From Uliginosibacterium sp. 31-16 (GTDB lineage: Bacteria > Pseudomonadota > Gammaproteobacteria > Burkholderiales > Rhodocyclaceae), in assembly GCF_030730865.1 (NCBI RefSeq), contig NZ_JAVALZ010000001.1:1240001-1304000 (forward strand): a stretch of DNA of 64,000 bases, read 5' to 3'. The notes under the pieces were generated by a model. The model was not told the DNA's origin. It saw only the letters and a list, made by a program, of their open reading frames with translations, and did no database searches. This document shows positions 27,307 to 35,510 of the stretch, one piece after another; the stretch's first letter is position 1, and each line of letters starts with the position of its first letter. The translations under genes and the position numbers were made by a program.

Positions 27307-27603
27307 ATGGAAACAAAAGCCGCCGTCACCCAGCTCGCTGCCCTTGCCCAGGAGCATCGCCTCGCCATCTTCCGCCTGCTCGTGCAGCAGGGTGAGGCGG
27401 GTCTGGCGGTGGGCCGCATTGCCGAGGCGCTCGGGCTGGCCAATGCCACCCTGTCCTTCCACCTCAAGACCCTGACTCAGGCCGGCCTGATCGAGGCCCG
27501 GCAGGACGGACGTTTCATCCACTACTCGGCGAATTTCGTCGCCATGAACAGCCTGCTCGGTTTCCTCAGTGAAAACTGCTGTGGCGGCCAGGCCTGTTGC
27601 TAA
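27307..27603 (+). CDS. arsR: ArsR-family arsenite-responsive repressor
   Basis: A 98-residue winged-HTH repressor (LAALAQEHRLAIFRLLVQQGEAGLAVGRIAEALGL then ATLSFHLKTLTQAGLI). The usual metalloid site Cys-Val-Cys in the DNA helix is absent; instead four Cys sit at the C-terminus (CC at 91-92 and 97-98), as in other C-terminal As(III)-site ArsR proteins. First gene of an arsenic operon (acr3 14 bases on). An upstream extension is excluded because the operator lies directly before this ATG. Confidence 0.9.
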   Translation: METKAAVTQLAALAQEHRLAIFRLLVQQGEAGLAVGRIAEALGLANATLSFHLKTLTQAGLIEARQDGRFIHYSANFVAMNSLLGFLSENCCGGQACC

Positions 27604-27617
27604 CCGGATCACCAGGC

Positions 27618-28643
27618 ATGAACCTCTTTGAACGCTACCTCAGCCTCTGGGTCTTCCTTTGCATCATTGCCGGCGTGCTGCTCGGTCAGGCCTTTCCGTC
27701 TGCGGTGCAGGCGGTTGGTGCGCTGGAAGTCGCCAAAGTGAATCTGCCCGTCGGCCTGCTGATCTGGGTGATGATCATCCCGATGCTGCTCAAGGTGGAT
27801 TTCGGTGCGCTGCATCAAGTGCGCCAGCATGTGCGCGGCATCGGCGTGACGCTCTTCGTCAACTGGCTGGTCAAGCCCTTCTCGATGGCCTTCCTCGGCT
27901 GGCTGTTCATCCGCACGCTGTTTGCGCCATGGCTGCCGGCGGAGCAACTCGACAGCTACATCGCCGGGCTGATCCTGCTGGCTGCCGCGCCCTGCACCGC
28001 GATGGTCTTCGTGTGGAGCCGGCTCACCAACGGCGACCCGCTGTTCACCCTGAGTCAGGTCGCGCTTAATGATTCCATCATGGTCGTGGCCTTTGCCCCA
28101 CTGGTCGCCTTGCTGCTGGGCGTGGCGAGCATCTCGGTGCCCTGGGACACGCTGTTCATCTCGGTGCTGCTGTATATCGTGATTCCGGTGATCCTCGCCC
28201 AGCTCGCGCGCCGCGCCTTGCTGAGAAAAGGCCAGACCGCCTTTGACGCCGCCATGGCGAAGATCGGCCCCTGGTCGATCAGCGCCCTGCTGCTCACGCT
28301 GGTGTTGCTGTTCGCCTTCCAGGGCAAAGCCATCATCGAGCAGCCGCTGGTGATCGCCTTGCTGGCGGTGCCGATCCTGATCCAGGTCTTCTTCAACTCA
28401 GCACTCGCCTACTGGCTCAACCGCAAGCTGGGCGAGGCGCACAACGTGGCCTGTCCCTCGGCACTTATCGGCGCTTCGAACTTCTTCGAGCTGGCGGTGG
28501 CTGCCGCGATCAGTCTCTACGGTTTCGAATCCGGCGCCGCGCTGGCCACCGTGGTTGGCGTGCTGATCGAGGTGCCGGTGATGCTGCTGGTGGTGCGTGT
28601 CGTGAACGCCAGCAAGGGCTGGTACGAGCAAGGCCAACACTGA
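27618..28643 (+). CDS. acr3: Arsenite efflux permease of the Acr3 family
   Basis: A 341-residue inner-membrane carrier that exports arsenite by proton antiport. About ten membrane spans are seen. The family's essential Cys lies in span four (LAAAPCTAMVFVWSRLTNGD, Cys126) and the ALNDSIMVVAF and NVACPSALIGASNFFELA segments are typical. It lies between arsR and arsC in the expected order. The start is the first ATG after the arsR stop. Confidence 0.94.
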   Translation: MNLFERYLSLWVFLCIIAGVLLGQAFPSAVQAVGALEVAKVNLPVGLLIWVMIIPMLLKVDFGALHQVRQHVRGIGVTLFVNWLVKPFSMAFLGWLFIRTLFAPWLPAEQLDSYIAGLILLAAAPCTAMVFVWSRLTNGDPLFTLSQVALNDSIMVVAFAPLVALLLGVASISVPWDTLFISVLLYIVIPVILAQLARRALLRKGQTAFDAAMAKIGPWSISALLLTLVLLFAFQGKAIIEQPLVIALLAVPILIQVFFNSALAYWLNRKLGEAHNVACPSALIGASNFFELAVAAAISLYGFESGAALATVVGVLIEVPVMLLVVRVVNASKGWYEQGQH

Positions 28644-28670
28644 TTTACCACCCCCAACCCGAGACCCGTC

Positions 28671-29096
28671 ATGACAACGATTTACCACAACCCCGCTTGC
28701 GGCACCTCGCGCAACACACTTGCCATGATTCGCAACGCTGGCATTGAGCCCACCGTGATTGAGTACCTTTCGACCCCGCCGGATCGCGCCACCCTCGTGA
28801 AACTGATTGCGGACGCCGGCCTCACCGTGCGCGGCGCGCTGCGCGAGAAATGCGAGCCGTATGAGCAACTCGGCCTCGCGGAAGACCGCTTCAGCGACGA
28901 GGAACTGCTGGACTTCATCGGCCAGTACCCGATCCTCATGAACCGCCCCTTCGTCGTCACCAAACTCGGCACCCGCCTGTGCCGTCCTTCGGAAGTCGTG
29001 CTCGATATCCTGCCCGCCGCGCAGCAAGCTGCTTTCACGAAGGAAGATGGCGAAGCGGTGGTCGACGCCGCCGGGCAGCGTGTGAAGCCGGTCTGA
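28671..29096 (+). CDS. arsC: Glutaredoxin-linked arsenate reductase
   Basis: A 141-residue R773-type ArsC that reduces arsenate to arsenite using glutathione and glutaredoxin. The catalytic Cys10 sits in IYHNPACGTSRNTL; the arsenate-binding Arg residues lie in LREKCEPY and PILMNRPFVV, and RLCRPSEVVLDIL closes the domain. Located 27 bases after acr3, so the operon provides both reduction and export. Confidence 0.95.
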   Translation: MTTIYHNPACGTSRNTLAMIRNAGIEPTVIEYLSTPPDRATLVKLIADAGLTVRGALREKCEPYEQLGLAEDRFSDEELLDFIGQYPILMNRPFVVTKLGTRLCRPSEVVLDILPAAQQAAFTKEDGEAVVDAAGQRVKPV

Positions 29097-29140
29097 TCCG
29101 GCGCAGGAACGGCGATCTGGCTGTGAACTAGGATCAGGGC

Positions 29141-29701
29141 ATGAACGAACACACCGCCGTCCCTTGCCTGCTGACTGCCTGGCACGATCACGAGCGTGCC
29201 TTGCGCGGCTGGCTGATCCATCAGCTGCACGACCCGGCACTGAGTGAAGATCTGCTGCAGGACGTCTTCCTCAAGGCCATGCGTCAGGGCCGCCGTTTCT
29301 GCGAACTGGAGAATGCCCGCGCCTGGCTGTTCGAGGTGACGAGGAACACCCTGACCGACCAGTTGCGGCGCACGCGCGAAAGCATCGAGCTGCCCGAGGA
29401 TCTGAGCGTAGAGGAAGAAATCACCGCACCGGTCGACAGCCTCACGCAATGCCTGCCGCGCGTGCTCGCCGAGCTCTCGGCGCAAGATCGCGAAGCCATC
29501 GTCCTGTGCGATCTGGAAGGCCTGAGCCAGGCCGACTATGCGGCTCGCCTGGGCATCAGTCTGCCGGGCGCCAAATCCCGCGTGCAGCGCGCGCGGGTGC
29601 GTCTCAAGGCGCAGCTGGCGAGCGCCTGCAAGGTGCAGTTCGATGAGCAGGGCAAAGTCTGCTGTTTCAAGTCGCGCCCGCCTGAGAGCAAGAATGGCTG
29701 A
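29141..29701 (+). CDS. ECF sigma factor of SigZ type with a cysteine tail
   Basis: A 186-residue ECF sigma. Region 2 (ALRGWLIHQLHDPALSEDLLQDVFLKAM, then LFEVTRNTLTDQLRR) and region 4 (SAQDREAIVLCDLEGLSQADYAARLGISLPGAKSRVQRAR) are clear. No anti-sigma gene follows. The C-terminus carries C163, C174 and C175 (FDEQGKVCCF), a motif typical of SigZ-like factors that could bind metal or arsenite directly. Its place 45 bases after arsC makes arsenic control likely. Overlaps the next gene by 8 bases. Confidence 0.88.
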   Translation: MNEHTAVPCLLTAWHDHERALRGWLIHQLHDPALSEDLLQDVFLKAMRQGRRFCELENARAWLFEVTRNTLTDQLRRTRESIELPEDLSVEEEITAPVDSLTQCLPRVLAELSAQDREAIVLCDLEGLSQADYAARLGISLPGAKSRVQRARVRLKAQLASACKVQFDEQGKVCCFKSRPPESKNG

Positions 29702-30953
29702 AACCAGCCGCCGCGCCAGCCAGCTCAACCTGGGCTGCGCCTGCCAGTTCCTCGATCGCGACAAACTTTGCGCGGAGCTTTCGCGCGAGCCGGCGCTGGC
29801 CGAGCTTTGCCCGGATCTCGGGAACAGCCGGCCGCACCTGTTCTCGGCGTCCAGCGTTTTCGTCAGCCCGGCGCAGGTGGCGCGCATGGCCAGCGTGATC
29901 CATGCCGTCGAGCAGCTCGCCGCCTTGCCCGCCTGGCAGACGGCGGTCGGCGTGCCCGGTCGCACCGGTCCGCGCGGCGGCCTGCTCGGCTTCGATTTCC
30001 ACCTCGATGACGCAGACGTTCAGCTCATCGAAATCAACACCAATCCCGGCGGTGCGCTGCTCAATGTCGCGCTGGCCCGGGCGCAACGCGCCTGCTGCGC
30101 CGAAACCGAAAGCCTGCTGACATCCGCCGGTGCCTGGCCGCAGGCCGAGGCCGCCATCCTCGATGTGTTCCGTCAGGAGTGGCAACAGGCCGGGCGCACG
30201 GGCGAACCGGTGCGCATCGCGCTGGTCGACAGCGCACCGGCGGAGCAATACCTCTACCCGGAATTCCTGCTCTATCGCCACCTCTTCCAGCAGGCCGGCT
30301 GGCAGGCCGTGATCGCCGATCCGGCCGAACTCGTCTGGCGCGAGAGCGGTCTGTGGCACGCCGAAGGCCGCGTGGATTTCGTCTACAACCGCCTCACCGA
30401 TTTCCGTCTGGAAGAGCCCGCCCACGCCGCCATCCGCCAGGCCCATGCGGCCGATGCCATCGTGCTGAGCCCGCATCCGCAAGCGCACGCGCTGTACGCC
30501 AACAAGCGCAACCTCGCCCTGATGTCCGACCCGGCCTTCCTCGACAGCCTGCCCCTGCCTGAAGAAGCTCGCCAGTCCTTGCTCTGCGGGGTGCCGCGCA
30601 CCGAGCTGGTGGTGCCTGCGCGTGGCGAAGCGCTGTGGGCCGCGCGCAAGGGCCTGTTCTTCAAACCGCTCGAAGGCTACGGCAGCCGCGCCGCCTACCG
30701 CGGCGACAAGCTCACGCTCCGGGTGTGGGACGAAATCCTGCAGGGCGAGTACGTTGCCCAGCGCATCGCCCCGCCCAGCGAACGTCTGGTGCCGCAACCC
30801 GGCGAAGCCGCGCGCCTGAAGCTGGACATCCGCGCCTACGCCTATGCCGGCGAGATCCTCCTGCTCGCCGCCCGCCTCTACAGCGGCCAGACCACCAACT
30901 TCCGCACCCCCGGCGGCGGCTTCGCTCCGGTGTGGGTGCTGACGGGAAGTTAG
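29694..30953 (+). CDS. ATP-grasp protein (circularly permuted, glutathione-ligase-like)
   Basis: A 419-residue protein. VQLIEINTNPGGALLN (109-124) has the Mg-binding Glu/Asn set of ATP-grasp enzymes ahead of the nucleotide lysines in NKRNLALM and FFKPLEGYGSRAAYRG, an order seen in circularly permuted family members such as glutathionylspermidine synthase. The C-terminal LKLDIRAYAYAGEILLLAARLY is the third strand set. Cys residues cluster at the N-terminus (C15, C17, C26). Its ATG overlaps the sigma-factor stop, so the two are coupled. A carboxylate-amine ligase acting on a thiol or peptide is inferred. Confidence 0.72.
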   Translation: MAETSRRASQLNLGCACQFLDRDKLCAELSREPALAELCPDLGNSRPHLFSASSVFVSPAQVARMASVIHAVEQLAALPAWQTAVGVPGRTGPRGGLLGFDFHLDDADVQLIEINTNPGGALLNVALARAQRACCAETESLLTSAGAWPQAEAAILDVFRQEWQQAGRTGEPVRIALVDSAPAEQYLYPEFLLYRHLFQQAGWQAVIADPAELVWRESGLWHAEGRVDFVYNRLTDFRLEEPAHAAIRQAHAADAIVLSPHPQAHALYANKRNLALMSDPAFLDSLPLPEEARQSLLCGVPRTELVVPARGEALWAARKGLFFKPLEGYGSRAAYRGDKLTLRVWDEILQGEYVAQRIAPPSERLVPQPGEAARLKLDIRAYAYAGEILLLAARLYSGQTTNFRTPGGGFAPVWVLTGS

Positions 30954-31332
30954 CGTCAAGGGATCCTGCCTGAAGACCCGCATGCGGTGGGCGTCTTCAG
31001 GCAGGCATGCCGGTGAGGCAATACGGGTGATGGTTTGCAGAATGCATGCCCGCAAAGCACCGCGCGAAGCGGGTTACCGTGGGGCGCAGGGTGGAGTTCC
31101 AAGTGACATTCCCCCTGCACATGCTTCCGGGGTATGCGCCAGTCTGCGCTGCGTGCCTTCCCCATCCGCTTGAAGCACAAGGTGATCGGCTGAATCCAGA
31201 TCCTGAAGCGTCCCTCATAACGCCATCTGTCAGGCGTCATCGGTTTTCTGGCGGGTATGAATTTGGCCTGAAACCGATCTCTGTTGTCATCCTGCCTTCG
31301 CCAAGTCTGCTCGATCCTGACGGAGGTTCTCC
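30954..31332. other. Intergenic region before the beta-helix lipoprotein
   Basis: After the REP-like hairpin, about 280 bases hold no gene that I can support. The last 12 bases contain CGGAGG, the ribosome binding site of the lipoprotein. Confidence 0.6.
30965..31050. repeat. REP-like repeat with a perfect 13-base hairpin
   Basis: CCTGCCTGAAGAC (30965-30977) pairs exactly with GTCTTCAGGCAGG (30993-31005); GGCATGCCGG follows. It starts 12 bases after the ATP-grasp stop and may end transcription. This is the clearest copy of the family. Confidence 0.8.
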
Positions 31333-32901
31333 ATGCCCAATCACGCCACTTTTGGCAAAACAGCCATTGTCATGCTGATGCTCGCATCCCTTTGCTCATG
31401 CGGCGGCGGTGGTGGAGGTGGTAGCAGTGGCGCGTCTGGTTCGTCGTCCTCAAGCAGCTCCGGAGCCGGCAGCACGACGAGCTCCAGCGGCGGCTCAAGC
31501 GTCACCCCCTCGGCCACTTGCGACATACCGACAGCGTGGGCCTTGCCAACGACGCGGGTAGTTGTCGGTCAGGGGACAGCCGCCAGCTGCACCGAAACCG
31601 CTCTCAGGACGGCCGCCCAGAGCGGTGGGCACATCACTTTTGCCTGCGGACAGTCGCCGGTCACGATTCCGGTGAGCAGCGAGATACGCTTCCCGAACGC
31701 GACCGTCATCGACGGAGCGGGGCTGATCACGCTTGATGGTGGTGGCAAGAACCGCATTCTGGTCTCCGCCAACAACCGCTCGCTGTCAGTGCGCAACATG
31801 CGTTTCATCAATGGCGCCGGCAGCAAGACGATGGAGGGCGCGGGCATTGGCGGGGCCGTTTCCGGGGAATACCTGAACCGGATCGAGGTGATCAACAGCC
31901 GATTCGAAAACAACACCGCCGGCCGTGGTGGTGGTGCAGTGGGCGTGGGAACGGCGAGCACGCTGGTCATCGTTGGCAGCACTTTTACCGGGAACAGCTC
32001 CTGGTACGGTGGTGCGGTCTATAGCCTTTTGTCTCCCCTGACCATCGTGAATTCTGTCTTCAGCGGAAACTTCACCACGACTGATGGCAGCCTTGGAGAT
32101 GGCGGCGCCATCGGCACGGACGGCGCCTCCACCAGCCCGGATGACAGCGTCGGGGGCGACGTCTACATCTGCGGCACGCAGATCACCGGCAACAAGGGAT
32201 ATGGCAACGGTGGCGGAGCCTATCTGTGGGTGTATCCACCCGACCGGATCATCATTGACCGCACAACGGTTTCCGCCAACAGCGCCTCACCCAACGGACG
32301 AAACAACAACGGCCTGGGTGGCGCGATGCGCGTGAGCAATGGCGAGATCATCATCCGGCGCTCGAGCTTCCTGTCGAATACCAGCGACGGAAATGGCGGC
32401 GGGCTCTACCTGGACTGCGCCCCCAGTTGCACGCTGAACAACGACACGTTCCACGGCAACGTTGCGAAGAGCTATGGCGGAGCCATTTTTGGTGACGGCC
32501 ACAGCAGCAACAACGTGACCTTTGCATCCAACCAGGCGGGTGGGCATGGTGGCGCAATCTTTGGCACGGGCTTCAGCGTGAACAACTCGGTGTTTCTCGA
32601 TAATTCCGCTGGCAATTCCTGGGGGCAAGCGATGTCCTGCAGCACGACAGGGACCGGCGCGAACGTCGTGCAATGGCTGACGGCCAAAAGCAATGGCGGC
32701 AGCGACACCTGTGTGCCTTCTCCCAAGGCTGTTGCGCCCATGCTCTCGGCCCCTGCCGACAACGGCGGACCGACCTGGACCATGCTGCCGGCCAAACAAA
32801 GCCCGCTGCTCAATGCCGGTTCCGGCTGTACCACGGAAGATCAGCGCGGCGAGTTGCGCAATACGGCTCGCTGCGATCTGGGGTCGGTCGAACTCAACTG
32901 A
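31333..32901 (+). CDS. Beta-helix lipoprotein with choice-of-anchor Q ending
   Basis: A 522-residue exported protein. The signal peptide ends in LASLCSCGGG, a lipobox with Cys near residue 22, then a Gly run and a long Ser/Gly linker (to about residue 55). Residues 95-440 are right-handed beta-helix repeats with many short turns such as GGAVYS, GGGAYL, GGAIFG. The end DNGGPTWTMLPAKQSPLLNAG and DLGSVEL is the choice-of-anchor Q motif. Such proteins sit on the cell surface and may bind or cleave polymers; the target is unknown. Confidence 0.88.
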   Translation: MPNHATFGKTAIVMLMLASLCSCGGGGGGGSSGASGSSSSSSSGAGSTTSSSGGSSVTPSATCDIPTAWALPTTRVVVGQGTAASCTETALRTAAQSGGHITFACGQSPVTIPVSSEIRFPNATVIDGAGLITLDGGGKNRILVSANNRSLSVRNMRFINGAGSKTMEGAGIGGAVSGEYLNRIEVINSRFENNTAGRGGGAVGVGTASTLVIVGSTFTGNSSWYGGAVYSLLSPLTIVNSVFSGNFTTTDGSLGDGGAIGTDGASTSPDDSVGGDVYICGTQITGNKGYGNGGGAYLWVYPPDRIIIDRTTVSANSASPNGRNNNGLGGAMRVSNGEIIIRRSSFLSNTSDGNGGGLYLDCAPSCTLNNDTFHGNVAKSYGGAIFGDGHSSNNVTFASNQAGGHGGAIFGTGFSVNNSVFLDNSAGNSWGQAMSCSTTGTGANVVQWLTAKSNGGSDTCVPSPKAVAPMLSAPADNGGPTWTMLPAKQSPLLNAGSGCTTEDQRGELRNTARCDLGSVELN

Positions 32902-33029
32902 ACACCTCTGCGATCAGGGGCGCAGCACAAGGGCGCTGTCTGTCTGGATAAAAGCTGCGAATCCTGCGCGGGAAACAGAAACTTGACGCGGGCAGGGGGG
33001 GAGTGAAATCAGCTTCGCTCCCCTGCCAT

Positions 33030-34184
33030 TCAGGCACTGCCCTGACTCGCACCGCTCAGCGCCATGACCAGATCAGACTGGGTGATGATGCCAACCAAGC
33101 GTTCGTCCGCGCCAATGATCGGAATGTGGTGGTGACCGGTGCTGCCAAAGAGCGGCAACAGCTCGACCAGATGGCGTTGCTCGCCGGCTACCCGTACCTT
33201 GCGCGTCATGATCTGGCCGACAACTTCGGGCTTGCTGGCGTCATGGCCCGGCGTGGGACGCAATAGCTGGTGCAGCTTGCCCTCGATGCCCTCAAAAGAA
33301 TCCAGCTCCGCTGCACGCATGAAATCCGCCAGGGTGACGATGCCGACCAGACGCTGGAAGTTGTCCACCACCGGCAGTGCCTTGATGCGCTTGTCGCGCA
33401 GCAAGGCCCAGGCCTCCTGCAAGGGCGTGCCGAATTCCACGGTGATCAGCGTGCGTGACATCACATCGCTGCAGCGCAGCTCGGCCAGCTTGCGCTGATA
33501 GCCGCGCAAGCCGGTTTCGGCGAGCAGTGCCTTGAGGTCGTCACGGCTGATGTCCAGTACCTGGTTGTAATGCGCCAGCACCGCATCAAGGTCGGCATCC
33601 AGACCCGCCTCGGCCGGCTTCGGCGGGGCGATCTGGGGATGCGGATAGGGTCGTCGTGTGGCGTGGTTATAGGCAATCCCCGCCGCCACCAGCAGCATCG
33701 AATTCAGCAACACCGGATACGCCGCGAAGAGCGGGCTGCTGATGCCGCCCAGGGCTATCGTCAAGGCGCTGGCGCCACCCGGCGGGTGCAGGCAGCGCAA
33801 GGCCAGCATCGCCGCCATTGCGCCGGCCACGGCCAAACAGGCGGTGAGTTCGGGAATCCCCAGTGACGCGGTCAGCGCCACCATGCCGATCCCGACCAGC
33901 GCCGATACGGTATTGCCGGCGACAACCGCCCAGGGCTGCGCCATCGGGCTTGCCGGCGCAGCAAACACCAGCACCGCACTGGCCCCCATCGGCGCTACCA
34001 GCCACACGGACGCGCCGATGCTGCGGCTGGCGAGATGACTCAGCAGGGCGGTGAATGCGATGCCGATCAGGCCGCCTAGCACCACGCGCAGGCGTTCGCG
34101 GGCATTGATCGGGGTACGGGCGGGCAGGAAAGCCTGCCACCAGACCGGCGCAGCGGCGTCGGTCTGAACTTGGGGAGTGCTCAT
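33030..34184 (-). CDS. HPP-family membrane protein with paired CBS domains
   Basis: A 384-residue protein. An HPP domain of about four spans (RERLRVVLGGLIGIAFTALL, SVWLVAPMGASAVLVFAAP, HPPGGASALTIALGG with the HPP motif) fills residues 25-175. Two CBS domains follow (CSDVMSRTLITVEFGTPL and VVGQIMTRKVRVAGEQRHL), which usually bind adenine nucleotides. Cyanobacterial HPP proteins act in nitrite transport, so a regulated ion transporter is possible. The start at 34184 begins MSTPQVQTDA; upstream in-frame codons fall in repeat sequence. Confidence 0.88.
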   Translation of the reverse strand: MSTPQVQTDAAAPVWWQAFLPARTPINARERLRVVLGGLIGIAFTALLSHLASRSIGASVWLVAPMGASAVLVFAAPASPMAQPWAVVAGNTVSALVGIGMVALTASLGIPELTACLAVAGAMAAMLALRCLHPPGGASALTIALGGISSPLFAAYPVLLNSMLLVAAGIAYNHATRRPYPHPQIAPPKPAEAGLDADLDAVLAHYNQVLDISRDDLKALLAETGLRGYQRKLAELRCSDVMSRTLITVEFGTPLQEAWALLRDKRIKALPVVDNFQRLVGIVTLADFMRAAELDSFEGIEGKLHQLLRPTPGHDASKPEVVGQIMTRKVRVAGEQRHLVELLPLFGSTGHHHIPIIGADERLVGIITQSDLVMALSGASQGSA

Positions 34185-34324
34185 GGTCGTCTGCTTCAGG
34201 GCTGCACCGTAGTGCGGAATCGGGCTGCCGATCATGGCGGCAGCCTCTCGTTGAGGCGACAGGATAGCGCAAGGCGCCGCACTGGCGGTCAGCCCCGCCA
34301 GCAAATCGCGACGCCGGCAAAGGC

Positions 34325-34384
34325 GCATGGGGCGGGCGTCTTCAGACAGGCAGGTCGGTGAGGCAGGACAGACGCGGGTTTGCC
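34325..34384. repeat. REP-like repeat copy
   Basis: GGCGGGCGTCTTCAGACAGGCAGG followed by TCGGTGAGGCA matches the right half of the copy at 30965. Confidence 0.6.
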
Positions 34385-34491
34385 GTAGGGTGCGCATTGC
34401 GCACCGTTTCAAAGAGATTTTTATTGCTGGGCCGGTTGGATGACGCCGTGAGGGGGTAAGGCGGTTTCCGCGTGCGCGGTGCGCACCCTAC
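34385..34491. mobile_element. MITE-like element with GTAGGGTGCGC ends
   Basis: GTAGGGTGCGC (34385-34395) and GCGCACCCTAC (34481-34491) are perfect 11-base inverted ends of a 107-base, gene-free segment. The left end continues as TGCGCATTGCGCA. Similar GTAGGGTGCGCATTGCGCACC repeats are known in many proteobacterial genomes. Confidence 0.65.
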
Positions 34492-34504
34492 AAGGCTGAG
34501 GGGC

Positions 34505-34560
34505 CGCGGAGAATTTAATTCGGGCCTGGCCCCTTTAATTCAAGGAAAAGGGGGCCTGTC
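34505..34560. mobile_element. Relic of a transposon-associated end (AATTTAATTCGGGCCTGG type)
   Basis: GAATTTAATTCGGGCCTGGC followed by CCCTTTAATTC contains two AATTTAATTC / TTTAATTC halves. Comparable GGGCCAGGCCCGAATTAAATT strings flank REP-associated transposase genes; here none is left. Confidence 0.4.
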
Positions 34561-34657
34561 GCTGACTCCTCAATGACAGGCTTGGTGCGGAGGACTCGTC
34601 AGCGCGGGTCAATGACCCGCCCCGCCTGGCTATGGGGCTGGGCGTCTTGCAGACGCT

Positions 34658-35188
34658 CTATGGCTGTGCAGCCCTAATTTTTTCCGGGTCAAAATCGGTT
34701 ACGTCGAATTTTACAATTCCGTGTCCATGGCGAAACAATGGTATTTGAACAAGAATAGTTTTTGCAAGCTTAATGTCATTAATTAAGTTATTGTTTTTAA
34801 TGGAAAGGAATGGTGGACTACTGTCAATGCCTATTGCTGAATAGCTCTTTACATTTCCGCCATCAAATCGTATTGAAATATCACAGCCATTTCTTTCTGG
34901 ACAATCAAATTGATGGCCGCCGATTGATGATATGTAGATATCCCCGTCTTCATAGATTGAAATTGAGACAGGGGCGGATTCGTATGGAAATATCTCAGGC
35001 AATTTGTCGTCAGAAAAGAGGGTGGCTGAGCGTGAAATTTTGTCAGTCATTTTGTCTTTTGAGGCCGTGTAAATCCAAGGAATATGTGAGGCTGACTGTT
35101 TTTGTTCGAGGGAGTTATTTAAGCTGTTTTCGGATTTGTTTCCGCATCCTGAAATTAAAAAAACAAGTGGCAGCAGTAGTTTTTTCAT
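34658..35188 (-). CDS. AT-rich orphan lipoprotein
   Basis: A 176-residue putative lipoprotein: signal MKKLLLPLVFLISGCGNK with lipobox Cys near residue 15. The mature part has a beta-rich middle (VSISIYEDGDIYISSIGGHQFD, then CDISIRFDGGNVK) with two Cys that could form a disulfide. I do not recognise the family. Codon use is AT-rich, with many AAT, AAA and TTT codons, quite unlike the neighbours, so recent transfer is likely. AAGGATTTA precedes the ATG at 35188. Confidence 0.72.
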   Translation of the reverse strand: MKKLLLPLVFLISGCGNKSENSLNNSLEQKQSASHIPWIYTASKDKMTDKISRSATLFSDDKLPEIFPYESAPVSISIYEDGDIYISSIGGHQFDCPERNGCDISIRFDGGNVKSYSAIGIDSSPPFLSIKNNNLINDIKLAKTILVQIPLFRHGHGIVKFDVTDFDPEKIRAAQP

Positions 35189-35510
35189 ATTAAATCCTTC
35201 GTGCTGTAATAGTGTTACACCGTGTATGGTGCAATCAATTCTGTCGTTACGAAGCAAGGTGCACTGAGCGCAGCAAACTGCGCCGCATGTCAGACGTTAC
35301 ACCGAACAAAAGTCTGATGTCATCACAATGAGAAAATCATCGGGCCGCAGTTCTCTGCACGCATTGTTCCCTGCGACGCCCTGCGAACGGCTTTTGTGCA
35401 AGCAGACAGATTGTCCCGGCGCTACGACCGGGCCACTGCGGCGCGACTGTCTCTGCCTGCATCGCGTCAGTTCCCGCAGACTGTGTGTTTTCCCCTGAAC
35501 AGAGTGCATC
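35189..35510. other. Intergenic region upstream of the orphan lipoprotein
   Basis: No gene is seen in these 322 bases. The left part is AT-rich and has a 9-base direct repeat GTTACACCG (35214 and 35296) and the palindrome TACACCGTGTA (35216-35226), perhaps the promoter region or the edge of the insert. Confidence 0.4.

Larger units (their letters stand above)
34185..34657. other. Gene-free segment rich in mobile-element relics
   Basis: This 473-base gap has no supported gene. It holds a REP-like copy (34325-34384), a MITE-like element (34385-34491) and an AATTTAATTCGGGCCTGG relic (34505-34560), next to an AT-rich orphan gene. Confidence 0.6.

Noticed and set aside
35189-35310. Integron attC-like site next to the AT-rich lipoprotein
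   Set aside because: GTTACACCG does not match the GTTRRRY core and no imperfect palindromic attC structure or integrase gene is present.
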